DNA of 33,924 bases from Patescibacteria group bacterium UBA2135 (GTDB taxonomy: Bacteria; Patescibacteriota; Minisyncoccia; Phycocordibacterales; UBA2135), in the NCBI GenBank assembly GCA_002327685.1, contig DCXN01000030.1, forward strand, positions 10,308 to 44,231, in the 5' to 3' direction. Shown here in pieces: positions 1-7,844 of the stretch. The notes under the pieces were generated by a model. The model had not been told where the DNA came from. It was given only the letters and a program-made list of their open reading frames with translations, and made no database searches. Made by a program: the position numbers and the translations under genes. The stretch's first letter is position 1. The number at the start of each line of letters is the position of its first letter.

Positions 1-912
1 CTCAACGCGTTGAGCCGTTCATCAAAATCGGAAAAAACCATTCCGGCAGTTGTACAATTTACTGATATTGCCGGTTTGGTAAAAGGAGCATCAGAAGGGG
101 AAGGTTTAGGAAATCAGTTTCTATCCAACATCCGTGAGGTAGATGCAATTCTGGAGGTAGTACGCGTTTTTGATGATAAAAACGTTGTGCATGTGCATGA
201 AAAAATAAATCCACTACATGATATTGAGGTCATTAATTTAGAGCTTATTCTTTCTGATCTCCAGACAGTTACAAAGCGTGTCGCGAATATTCAAAAAGAA
301 GTAAAAAAAGGAGATAAAGATATTATTTTTGAAGAGGGAGTTTTAAAGAAAATAGAAACAGCGCTAACCGCGGGAAAGCTGATTCAATACATTGAATTAG
401 ATGAAGCGGAACATAAGGTGGAGAAAAATCTGCATTTGCTTACTGCCAAGCCAATCCTTTATGTTTTAAATGCAAAAGCAGGGGACACGATTCCGGAAGA
501 GTTATCCACATTTTTGCGTGAAAGTGATGCAATGTGGATACAGCTTGATGTTTTAACTGAACATGAATATTCAGAATTATCACCTGATGACCTTGAAACA
601 TTACGTATTAGTGGGCGCGAGATTGATGCGCTTATCACAAAGGGTTATGAACTCCTTGATCTCATCACATTTTTTACCACAGGAGAGAAAGAGACGCGTG
701 GCTGGACGATAAAACGGAACTCAACTGCAAAAGAGGCAGGTGCCGCAATCCACACTGACTTTAGGGATAAGTTTATCAAAGCAGATGTTATCAATTGGAA
801 AGATCTTATTAACGCCGGCTCATACGCAAAAGCGCGCGAAAAAGGTCTGGTGCGAATAGAAGGGAAAAATTACATAGTTTCTGATGGTGATGTTATTGAG
901 TTTAGGATATAG
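1..912 (+). CDS. ychF: YchF-family GTPase/ATPase, 3' portion (5' end outside window)
   Basis: This is the C-terminal part, about 303 codons, of the universally conserved OBG-family P-loop NTPase YchF, which binds ribosomes and ATP and is linked to translation and stress responses. The frame is open from base 1, so the P-loop region lies upstream of the window; the first in-frame TTG at 10 is not a start. The G3 motif DIAGLVKGAS followed by GEGLGNQFL and IREVDAI is diagnostic. A coiled-coil segment follows, and the C-terminal TGS domain ends in a GDVIEFRI-type strand typical of the family. The reading frame looks intact to the TAG stop. No repeat insertion is visible here, unlike in several other conserved genes of this window. 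Confidence 0.95.
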   Translation, partial: LNALSRSSKSEKTIPAVVQFTDIAGLVKGASEGEGLGNQFLSNIREVDAILEVVRVFDDKNVVHVHEKINPLHDIEVINLELILSDLQTVTKRVANIQKEVKKGDKDIIFEEGVLKKIETALTAGKLIQYIELDEAEHKVEKNLHLLTAKPILYVLNAKAGDTIPEELSTFLRESDAMWIQLDVLTEHEYSELSPDDLETLRISGREIDALITKGYELLDLITFFTTGEKETRGWTIKRNSTAKEAGAAIHTDFRDKFIKADVINWKDLINAGSYAKAREKGLVRIEGKNYIVSDGDVIEFRI

Positions 913-925
913 ACAGAGATGCCTG

Positions 926-1037
926 CCCCGTTAGAAATTTGAAACAAAAGCTATGTTTATCACCGAGTATAGCCGTTAGGCGGATTCGCTTATAAAATCT
1001 GTATGTTTATTAGACTCCAATTGAATTTCTAATGGGG
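926..1037. repeat. Imperfect inverted repeat downstream of ychF
   Basis: CCCCGTTAGAAATT at 926-939 is complementary to AATTTCTAATGGGG at 1024-1037, with one G-T wobble, and encloses about 84 nt. No U-tract follows the right arm, so it does not look like a simple intrinsic terminator. It may still form the 3' end of the ychF transcript. The AATTTCTAA core recurs in the 31650-31888 intergenic element. Confidence 0.6.
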
Positions 1038-1087
1038 TAATTGAGTTTAAAATTTAAGTGTTGTATGATATTAATATTAACAACGAA

Positions 1088-1198
1088 CTAGGCACTAAGC
1101 ATTAACAGTTAGGTGTTAGCTTGTAGGTGTTAGGTGATAGGAAAAACGGAAATTCTTATAATCTATAACCTGAAATCTAAAACCTACAACCTAAAACC
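1088..1198. repeat. Degenerate CCTA/TAGG repeat element (related copy at 17820-17904)
   Basis: TAGGTGTTAG-type units at 1108-1141 are the complement of ACCTAAAACC/ACCTACAACC-type units at 1161-1198, so the stretch can fold as a long imperfect hairpin ending at the start codon of the next gene. CTAGGCACTAAGC at 1088-1100 is found identically at 17822-17834, in front of another start codon preceded by the same ACCTAAAACC-type run. These are two copies of one element. Confidence 0.6.
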
Positions 1199-1768
1199 AT
1201 GTACTTTTTCACAAAATCAAATTTACTAAAACTCGCACTTGCGGCGGCAATTATTATTGTTCTTAATCTCTTTTTTATATTCAGTATACAGTTGGTTTTT
1301 GACAAGCCGGAATATGACGATTTCTGTGGCAAAGAGCAGGTACATATCATTCCTGAAACACAAGAGGAATGTGTTGCAGTTGGAGGGCAATGGATTGAAG
1401 GAACATTTGTACAAAAAGGACTTCCGCGCGCTGAACGCATTGAACCAGTCGTTATACGAGAAGATCAAAAAGGATATTGTGAAGAGGATTTTACTTGTCG
1501 GGAAGGATTTCAAGATGCGCGTCTCTTGTATGAAAGAAACTTTTTTGTCGCGCTTGTAATACTTGGAACACTTACACTCGTTGCAAGTTTTGTCCTTCGA
1601 GCAATTGCAGTCGTCGCACCAGCACTTGCGGCTGGCGGTGTACTCACACTCTTTATTGCTTCAGTGCGTTACTGGTCTGAAATGCAGGATTATCTACGTG
1701 TCATTATTCTCGGCATTGCGCTTGTAGCTCTCCTATGGGCAGGGGTTAAAAGGTTTAAAGATAAGTGA
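1199..1768 (+). CDS. Small membrane protein with a four-cysteine extracytoplasmic loop, function unknown
   Basis: I do not recognise a named family. The 189-residue product has an N-terminal transmembrane helix (about residues 9-33), a hydrophilic segment of about 75 residues, and three closely packed hydrophobic helices (about 112-133, 135-155 and 164-184). The hydrophilic segment contains cysteines 43, 58, 94 and 100, which suggests an extracytoplasmic loop with two disulfides; this is inference. The ATG at 1199 directly follows the ACCTAAAACC repeat run and there is no Shine-Dalgarno sequence. The gene lies 85 nt upstream of the LeuRS start in the same direction and may be cotranscribed. 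The product ends in a short basic tail. Confidence 0.75.
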   Translation: MYFFTKSNLLKLALAAAIIIVLNLFFIFSIQLVFDKPEYDDFCGKEQVHIIPETQEECVAVGGQWIEGTFVQKGLPRAERIEPVVIREDQKGYCEEDFTCREGFQDARLLYERNFFVALVILGTLTLVASFVLRAIAVVAPALAAGGVLTLFIASVRYWSEMQDYLRVIILGIALVALLWAGVKRFKDK

Positions 1769-1853
1769 ACAACATTTGACATTTAACATTTGACCTTTGA
1801 CTACCACTAAGTCACGGGTCAATTGTTGTGTATTGCAGGTCAGATATACGTAC

Positions 1854-4800
1854 ATGAAATACGATCATAAAAAAATAGAAAAAAAATGGCAAGAAAAGTG
1901 GGAAAAACAAGAAGCGCACAAAATAGCAGACACGGAACAAGGTAAAAAAAACTACTATACGCTTGTGGAATTTCCTTATCCATCAGGAAATCTACACATC
2001 GGTCACTGGTACGCATTTGCTGTGCCGGATATTTTCGCGCGTTTTAAACGGATGCAGGGGCATAATGTGCTTTTTCCGATTGGCTTTGATTCTTTTGGTC
2101 TTCCAGCGGAAAATGCGGCAATAAAAAATAAAGTTGATCCCGAAAAATGGACATATGAGAATATTGCCCGCATGACGGAGCAATTAAAAAGCATGGGAGC
2201 TTCTTTTGATTGGTCCCGACAGTTTGCAACCTCTGACCCAGACTACTACAAATGGACTCAATGGCTTTTTCTAGAGCTTCATAAAAAAGGTCTTGCGGAG
2301 CGCGGCAAGGCAATAGTAAACTGGGACCCTGTTGATAAAACGGTTTTAGCAAATGAGCAGGTATTACCGGATGGAACTGCCGAGCGTTCTGGTGCCCAAG
2401 TAGAAAAGAAAGAGCTTGAACAATGGTTTTTAAAAATAACAGATTATGCTGAACGGCTACTAGAAGATCTTGGTGAATTAAATTGGCCGGAGGAGATAAA
2501 ACAATCACAACGAGAATGGATTGGCCGCTCCGAAGGAGCGGAAATTAAATTTCCTGTTGATGGAAAATATAAATTTGTTCTCTTGCATGGATTTAAAGCA
2601 ACACCAAGTGATAATTTTCATCCGTGGCTAAAAAAAGAACTTGAAAAACAAGGTCATGAAGTTGTAGTGCCACTTTTACCAAATACCAATGAACCAAACG
2701 AAGAAGAATGGGTTGAAACAGTTTTATCTGCGACTGACTATGATGAGAAAACTATTATTTGTGGTCACAGCTTAGGGGCTGTAACTGCTCTCAAAGTTGC
2801 AGAAAAACTTCAAGACAAAATAGCAGGAATTACACTTGTTGGAGGTTTTATTGACCCGAGATTTAAAGATCACTCACGCAATTTTGAAAATACATTTAAG
2901 TGGGAATTTGATGTTCGGAAAATAAAAAATATTACAGGCTTCATTAAAATCCTCCATGATATAAACGACATTGCCGTATCTGGCGAACAAGCAAAACGAC
3001 TTGGGAAAACTCTAGGGTTTCCAGTTGCAACTATAGAAGCAAAAGATTCTCATTTTTGTGGCACACAAGAACCAGATGTATTGAAGGCGATTATTCCGTC
3101 TATAAATATCTTTACCACGCGTCCAGACACACTTTTTGGCGCGACATATCTCGTCCTCTCTCCAGAACACGAGGCAGTTGAAAATCTCAAATCTCAAATC
3201 TCAAATTGGGATGAAGTATTCCAGTATATTGGAATAGCCGCGAATAAACCAGAAATTGAGCGTACTGCCGACAACAAAGAAAAAGCAGGTGTTGAACTAA
3301 AAGGAATTAAGGCGATAAATCCAGCAAACAATGAAGAAATTCCAATTTGGATTGCAGATTATGTGCTTGCAGAATATGGTACTGGTGCAATTATGGCGGT
3401 GCCAGCACACGATCAAAGAGACTTTGAATTTGCTGGAAAATTTAAATTACCGATCAAGAATGTTATTGAGCCAGTATTTGTTCAAAAAACTGAGCCGGGA
3501 AAAGTACGCGAAGGTAAAGATTTTGTAGAACGAGATGCTATCATTGCGATTGTAAAACATTGGAGCGGAGACAAATACATCGGTTTGAAGTGGAAACAAG
3601 TAGATTGGGACACGTTAATTACTGGTGGTATTGAGGAGGGTCAGACGTCCGAAGAAGCAGCTGTAGCCGAAATTATAGAAGAAACGGGATATAGAAATCC
3701 AAAACTTATAAAAGAATTACCGTGCACACACTCTAAGTTTTTTCATGTTCCCAAGGACGAAAATAGATTCGCGCATTTTAGTGCGCTTTATTTTGAGTTA
3801 GAGAACGGTGATCATGACGAGATATCACTTGAAGAGAAAGAAAAACATGAAGTTGTATGGCTTACTCGCGAAGAAATGGAACGATTCCGCTTACCAGAAT
3901 CACATAGATTTTCATGGAATTGCCTTTTTGATGATATGCATGTTTATCTTGGAGATGGCACACTTGTGAATTCGGGGAAATTTGACGGAATGAAAAGCGA
4001 AGACGCGAAACAAAAAATCACAGAATTTGTTGACGGAAAAAAGAAAACAATATATAGGTTGCACGACTGGTTGATTTCTCGCCAAAGATACTGGGGATGT
4101 CCAATTCCTATTGTTTACGATCCGGACGGAATTCCACATCCAATTCCTGAAAAGCATTTACCGTGGCTTTTACCAAAAGATGTTGATTTTACGCCGACAG
4201 GAGAGCCTCCACTTGCTTCGTCAGAAGAATTAAAAAAGAGAACAGAAAAAATCTTTGGAGAAGGGTGGCGACCGGAATATGACACCATGGACACGTTTGT
4301 TGATTCCTCATGGTATTTTTTGCGGTATATTGATCCGCATAACGAAAAAGAATTTGCATCACAAGAAAAACTTAAAAAATGGATGCCGGTTGAACGATAC
4401 TCCGGCGGCGCGGAACACACAACGATGCACTTGTTGTATTCGCGATTTTTTCATAAAGCGCTTTTTGACCTCGGACTCGTGAACAAAAAAGAACCGTATC
4501 GTGAACGACTGAACAGAGGAATCATTTTAGGAACTGATGGACGAAAAATGAGCAAGCGATGGGGGAATGTGATTGACCCCGATGAGCATGTGAAAATGGT
4601 TGGCGCTGATAGCGTTCGTATGTATCTTGCGTTTATTGGTCCTTACAATGCTGTTGGACACTATCCGTGGGATACAGGAGGAATCGCAGGCACTCGGCGT
4701 TTTCTTGAACGGGTTTGGAAATTACAAAAAAAGATCCAGCGCCCTGATTCTAGTGTCCAGTGTCCAGAGTTGGAACGTCTGCTCCATCAAACGGTTAAGA

Positions 4801-5246
4801 AGGTGACTGAAGATATTAAAAATTTTAAATTCAATACAGCAATCAGCACATTGATGATTTGTGTAAATATGCTTGACAAGCAAGATGCAATTATGCAAAG
4901 TGAGTATAAGTCACTCCTGCTTTTACTTGCTCCGTTTGCGCCATATATTACCGAGGAATTATGGGGCCGATTAGGGCTTACTGCAGAAAACACATCTATC
5001 CATACACAAAAATGGCCGACACACGACGAGCAGAAGATACAGGAGCAGACGTTTACAATCGCGATACAAGTAAACAGCAAGGTGAGAGATGAGCTAGAGG
5101 TCTCTGTAGAGGATGAAAGAGAAGAAATTGAAGAAAAAGCAAAATCGCTTGACAAAGTAAACAAATGGGTGCAAGATAAAGAGATATGGCAAATTGTCTA
5201 TATTAAGGGAAAATTATTGAATATTGTAACTAAGGAAAACTCATAA
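1854..5246 (+). CDS. leuS: Leucine--tRNA ligase with two extra inserted enzyme-like domains
   Basis: Class I synthetase that charges tRNA-Leu. The ATG at 1854 is chosen because it gives the usual MKYDHKKIEKKWQ opening; the frame is open upstream to a TTG at 1797. HIGH is at residues 48-51 and KMSKR at 898-902. The CP1 editing domain retains its T-rich peptide (TTRPDTLFGATYLV) and HDQRD (519-523). The product is 1130 residues, against the roughly 800-880 usual for bacterial LeuRS. The excess consists of two insertions: an alpha/beta-hydrolase-like domain at about residues 238-416, right after IGRSEGAEIKFPV, and a Nudix-like domain at about 541-697, between PIKNVIEP and YLGDGTLVNSG. A 7-bp triplication (3184-3204) lies in the editing domain. 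Catalytic and anticodon-binding regions are otherwise conventional, so the enzyme is probably functional. Confidence 0.97.
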   Translation: MKYDHKKIEKKWQEKWEKQEAHKIADTEQGKKNYYTLVEFPYPSGNLHIGHWYAFAVPDIFARFKRMQGHNVLFPIGFDSFGLPAENAAIKNKVDPEKWTYENIARMTEQLKSMGASFDWSRQFATSDPDYYKWTQWLFLELHKKGLAERGKAIVNWDPVDKTVLANEQVLPDGTAERSGAQVEKKELEQWFLKITDYAERLLEDLGELNWPEEIKQSQREWIGRSEGAEIKFPVDGKYKFVLLHGFKATPSDNFHPWLKKELEKQGHEVVVPLLPNTNEPNEEEWVETVLSATDYDEKTIICGHSLGAVTALKVAEKLQDKIAGITLVGGFIDPRFKDHSRNFENTFKWEFDVRKIKNITGFIKILHDINDIAVSGEQAKRLGKTLGFPVATIEAKDSHFCGTQEPDVLKAIIPSINIFTTRPDTLFGATYLVLSPEHEAVENLKSQISNWDEVFQYIGIAANKPEIERTADNKEKAGVELKGIKAINPANNEEIPIWIADYVLAEYGTGAIMAVPAHDQRDFEFAGKFKLPIKNVIEPVFVQKTEPGKVREGKDFVERDAIIAIVKHWSGDKYIGLKWKQVDWDTLITGGIEEGQTSEEAAVAEIIEETGYRNPKLIKELPCTHSKFFHVPKDENRFAHFSALYFELENGDHDEISLEEKEKHEVVWLTREEMERFRLPESHRFSWNCLFDDMHVYLGDGTLVNSGKFDGMKSEDAKQKITEFVDGKKKTIYRLHDWLISRQRYWGCPIPIVYDPDGIPHPIPEKHLPWLLPKDVDFTPTGEPPLASSEELKKRTEKIFGEGWRPEYDTMDTFVDSSWYFLRYIDPHNEKEFASQEKLKKWMPVERYSGGAEHTTMHLLYSRFFHKALFDLGLVNKKEPYRERLNRGIILGTDGRKMSKRWGNVIDPDEHVKMVGADSVRMYLAFIGPYNAVGHYPWDTGGIAGTRRFLERVWKLQKKIQRPDSSVQCPELERLLHQTVKKVTEDIKNFKFNTAISTLMICVNMLDKQDAIMQSEYKSLLLLLAPFAPYITEELWGRLGLTAENTSIHTQKWPTHDEQKIQEQTFTIAIQVNSKVRDELEVSVEDEREEIEEKAKSLDKVNKWVQDKEIWQIVYIKGKLLNIVTKENS
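2565..3101 (+). other. Alpha/beta-hydrolase (RBBP9/YdeN-like) domain inserted in LeuRS
   Basis: This is LeuRS residues ~238-416. It opens with KFVLLHGFKATPSDNFHPW, the typical first strand and HG loop of RBBP9/YdeN-type serine hydrolases. It contains the nucleophile elbow CGHSLGA (Ser306), an acidic candidate in LHDINDI (Asp372) and a C-terminal histidine in DSHFCG (His400), so a complete Ser-Asp-His triad is plausible. Canonical LeuRS sequence resumes at INIFTTRPDT. The substrate is unknown. The reading frame is continuous through both junctions. Confidence 0.85.
3474..3944 (+). other. Nudix-like domain inserted in LeuRS
   Basis: This is LeuRS residues ~541-697. The core is at about 559-690 (VERDAIIAIVKHW through the EVVWLTREEM segment), with the Nudix box at 591-613. 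In the box, GGIEEG is followed by Q where the consensus has the first Glu, and A replaces the Arg of the REUXEE part, giving AEIIEETGY. The metal-binding E-x-x-E-E core is kept. It sits at the point where other bacterial LeuRS proteins have only a short linker before the conserved NSG-F-G segment. Confidence 0.88.
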
Positions 5247-5270
5247 GATTCATGATATTATGTGGAGGGG

Positions 5271-5299
5271 TTGACTCCGCAATACAAAAGTGCTATAAT
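5271..5299 (+). promoter_or_regulatory. Near-consensus extended -10 sigma-70 promoter
   Basis: TTGACT (5271-5276) and TATAAT (5294-5299) are separated by exactly 17 nt, and TGC directly before the -10 makes it an extended -10 promoter. The predicted start is near 5306, leaving a leader of about 57 nt before the ATG at 5363. Confidence 0.8.
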
Positions 5300-5314
5300 C
5301 AAATTAATACTTAA

Positions 5315-5351
5315 TTCGCACATATTCGCTTTCTGGTTCGCGTATATTCGC
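5315..5351 (+). repeat. Four phased TTCGC direct repeats in the leader of the HARE-HTH gene
   Basis: TTCGC occurs at 5315, 5325, 5337 and 5347, a spacing of 10, 12 and 10 bp, so all copies lie near one face of the helix. The array sits just downstream of the predicted transcription start and ahead of a gene for a DNA-binding protein. It is a candidate operator, possibly autoregulatory; this is inference. Confidence 0.5.
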
Positions 5352-5362
5352 ATTATATTATC

Positions 5363-6397
5363 ATGGCAACACTTACATTTACGCCAAAGCAAACAACTAA
5401 AAGCCTTCTTGTGGTATTACCTGATCGCACTAAAGACGTCATAGTAAGTCGTTTTGGCTTAGGGAAAGATCACAAAAAGAAAACATTGGAATCAATCGGA
5501 AATACGTATGGTATTACGCGTGAGCGCGTGCGTCAGATTGAGAGTTTTGCGTTAAATAATATCAAGAAGTCAGATGCGTACAGGGATGCACAGTATGCTT
5601 TTGATGATCTTGCGCGAGTTATTGGTGAGCTTGGTGGTATTGTTACTGAAGAGGATTTATTGGGGTATATCTCCTCTAATAAGACTGTTCAGAATCATGT
5701 TAATCTCCTGCTTATGTTGGGGGATGATTTTGAAAAAAAACGTGAAGATGCTCATTTCAAACATCGATGGGTGCTTGATGAATCAGTGAGTCAACAAGTG
5801 CATCGGGCATTACATGATTTATATAAAAACTTTAGCGGGGATGACCTTGTTGTTGAAAATGAGATTGTGAAAGTGTTTGCTGATCGGCTCAAAGGTGTTG
5901 ATGGGGGTAAGAAGGGTAAAGAAACATTATTGCGGTGGCTGAATATCTCAAAAATGGTTCGGAAAAATCCGCTAGGGGAATGGGGGCTAGCCTCTTCTCC
6001 AAATATTAAAGCGCGCGGCGCGCGCGACTATGCGTATCTCGTTATTCGCAAACACGGTTCACCTCTTCATTTTACTGAAGTTGCAAAAGAGATTACGAAT
6101 TTATTTGGCAAATCAGCGCATGTCGCAACTTGTCACAATGAATTAATTAAAGACAAAAACCGTTTTGTATTAGTTGGTCGTGGAATTTATGGATTGGTGG
6201 AATGGGGGTATACCAATGGTGTTGTGCGAGATGTAATTCGTGGCATTTTGAAAAAATCTAGCCCAATGCATAGGGATAAACTAGTAGATAAGGTGCTTAA
6301 AGAGCGTTACGTTAAAGAAAATACCATATTAGTGAACTTGCAGAATAAAGCATACTTTACAAAAGACAAAGACGACAATTATTCGCTTCGTGGATAA
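5363..6397 (+). CDS. Sigma-region-4-like / HARE-HTH transcription factor
   Basis: A 344-residue predicted DNA-binding protein. Residues 41-62 match the region 4.2 helix-turn-helix of sigma-70 factors, including TRERVRQIE, but regions 2 and 3 are absent, so this is not a full sigma factor. Residues ~215-282 form a HARE-HTH (HB1/ASXL/RpoE-delta type) domain with the PLHFTEVA and GRGIYGL signatures. The last ~60 residues look like a further winged-helix unit. The middle part (70-210) is helical and unassigned. Proteins of this architecture are known from CPR genomes, but their function is not established; a role as a transcription regulator or RNA polymerase accessory factor is inferred. There is no Shine-Dalgarno sequence. 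A near-consensus promoter and phased TTCGC repeats lie upstream and a strong terminator follows, so the gene is probably monocistronic. Confidence 0.85.
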   Translation: MATLTFTPKQTTKSLLVVLPDRTKDVIVSRFGLGKDHKKKTLESIGNTYGITRERVRQIESFALNNIKKSDAYRDAQYAFDDLARVIGELGGIVTEEDLLGYISSNKTVQNHVNLLLMLGDDFEKKREDAHFKHRWVLDESVSQQVHRALHDLYKNFSGDDLVVENEIVKVFADRLKGVDGGKKGKETLLRWLNISKMVRKNPLGEWGLASSPNIKARGARDYAYLVIRKHGSPLHFTEVAKEITNLFGKSAHVATCHNELIKDKNRFVLVGRGIYGLVEWGYTNGVVRDVIRGILKKSSPMHRDKLVDKVLKERYVKENTILVNLQNKAYFTKDKDDNYSLRG

Positions 6398-6416
6398 ACG
6401 CGGATAATTGATACAA

Positions 6417-6454
6417 GAAAATACCGCTCTGGCTTGAGTCAGAGCGGTATTTTC
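6417..6454 (+). terminator. Strong intrinsic terminator after the HARE-HTH gene
   Basis: Perfect 15-bp stem (6417-6431 with 6440-6454) with an 8-nt loop. The stem itself carries an A-tract on the left and a T-tract on the right, so it can act in either direction. It separates the regulator gene from the next gene, which starts at 6486. Confidence 0.85.
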
Positions 6455-6485
6455 TGTAATCTATTTTTAATATATACTTATAACA

Positions 6486-7775
6486 ATGGAATCATTTCTT
6501 AATTTCTTGGGAGAGAGTTTTTCTTTGTTAACCATTGAGGCAATTGGAGGCTTTATATATGTATTACCCATTGCTCTTGTTTTTATTTTTTCGCATGTGT
6601 GGTTATTACATCGGCGTGCGCAGTTTTTTGAGTCGCAAGAAAGTGTTTTACTTGAGATACGCGTGCCGCATGATATTCCAAAGTCTCCACTTGCGATGGA
6701 GGTTGTCATTATGGCTCTCCAGCAAACAACTGGTGAATCGACTTGGTATGACACTTTTATACTTGGCAAGTCACGAGCATTTTTTTCGCTTGAGATTGTA
6801 TCAATTGAAGGGGACGTTCGTTTTTACATAAGGACTCTGTCAAGAGTTAGGAAGTTTATTGAAACTCAAGTCTATTCGCAGTATCCCAACGCGGAAATAA
6901 TTGAGTCACCGGATTATGTTACCCATGTTCCGTATGCGCAGGAAGGTTCAGATTGGAATTTATTTGGTGTGGAATTCCAACTTTCAAAACCGGATCCATA
7001 TCCAATAAAAACTTATATTGATTATAATCTTGATAAAGACCCAAAAGAGGAACTTAAAGTTGATCCCATACTGCCAATGATTGAGTTTTTGGGAGATCTC
7101 GGTCGTGGCGAGCAGGCGTGGTACCAGATTCTTGTTCGCGCGAACAGAGGCAAAAAAGATCCGACAACGCCATGGGAACGCGATTGGCAGCAAGAAGGGA
7201 GGGATGTTGTATCAGAAATGCTCAAAGATGCAAAAGAGCGATCAGGTCCTCCACCGGAGATACCAGGAGAAGATTATCGATATTCGCTTCTAACTGAGGG
7301 TGAGCGAAACGTTACTAAGGCAATTGAGCGCAATATATCAAAGCTTGGTTTTGATTGCGGTATCCGTGCGCTCTATCTTGGAAAGGGAGAATCATATAAT
7401 CCTGCGAATATTGCCGGTCTTTTTGGAGTAGTTAAACAGTTTAGCTCCAATGATTTAAATGGTTTTCGTCCGAAAGATTATACTGATTTTGATTACCCGT
7501 GGCAAAACTATATTAACATTCCACTTTTCAAATCAACTGTCGGAGTTCCGTTTTTCTCATCAAAAGGAAAGCGAACTATCTATAAAAAATGGAAATTTTT
7601 TGACGCGTACAGAAAACGCTCGTGGTTTTTCCCTCCGTATGAACGCAAACCATTTGTTCTAAACGCAGAAGAACTTGCGACTATTTATCATTTTCCTGGG
7701 CGTGTTGCTGAAACACCGACATTAAAGCGTATCGAGTCTCGTCGGGCAGAACCGCCAGCGGATTTACCAATTTAG
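6486..7775 (+). CDS. Membrane-anchored conserved protein of unknown function (possible partner of DUF87/VirB4-like ATPases)
   Basis: The 429-residue product has one N-terminal transmembrane helix (about residues 17-40) and a large hydrophilic, probably cytoplasmic, domain. The C-terminus, with AEELATIYHFPG and a run ending RRAEPPADLPI, resembles the segment that accompanies or precedes the ATPase domain in CPR and archaeal DUF87/VirB4-like proteins. I recall such proteins encoded next to those ATPases, but no ATPase gene is adjacent here. I therefore leave the function open. No Walker motif is visible. The start ATG has no Shine-Dalgarno sequence and lies 31 nt after the preceding terminator stem. 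Confidence 0.7.
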   Translation: MESFLNFLGESFSLLTIEAIGGFIYVLPIALVFIFSHVWLLHRRAQFFESQESVLLEIRVPHDIPKSPLAMEVVIMALQQTTGESTWYDTFILGKSRAFFSLEIVSIEGDVRFYIRTLSRVRKFIETQVYSQYPNAEIIESPDYVTHVPYAQEGSDWNLFGVEFQLSKPDPYPIKTYIDYNLDKDPKEELKVDPILPMIEFLGDLGRGEQAWYQILVRANRGKKDPTTPWERDWQQEGRDVVSEMLKDAKERSGPPPEIPGEDYRYSLLTEGERNVTKAIERNISKLGFDCGIRALYLGKGESYNPANIAGLFGVVKQFSSNDLNGFRPKDYTDFDYPWQNYINIPLFKSTVGVPFFSSKGKRTIYKKWKFFDAYRKRSWFFPPYERKPFVLNAEELATIYHFPGRVAETPTLKRIESRRAEPPADLPI

Positions 7776-7840
7776 TATCTAGTATCTTGTATTTCGTATA
7801 TGACTAAATTTTTTTAGTTTTTATGCTAGATACCAAATAT
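7773..7840. repeat. GTATCT/AGATAC degenerate hairpin repeat
   Basis: Units of the form TAGTATCT, TTGTATTTCGTATA on the left pair with ATGCTAGATACCAAATAT on the right across an A/T-rich centre. The stretch fills the gap between the stop at 7775 and the mltG start and overlaps the stop codon. Related elements are at 12028-12122, 18723-18795 and 25436-25480. Confidence 0.65.
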
Positions 7841-7844
7841 CTAT

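Noticed and set aside
1..14. Perfect palindrome CTCAACGCGTTGAG at the window start
   Set aside because: It lies in the ychF coding frame in a conserved region and has no other copy noticed. Probably chance.
2523..2545. GCTCCGAAGGAGC hairpin in leuS at the first insertion junction
   Set aside because: It encodes the conserved GRSEGAE of LeuRS, so it is explained by codon use and not by a repeat scar.
5262..5444. 60-codon ORF starting before the HARE-HTH gene
   Set aside because: It spans the promoter and the phased repeats and overlaps the real gene in another frame.
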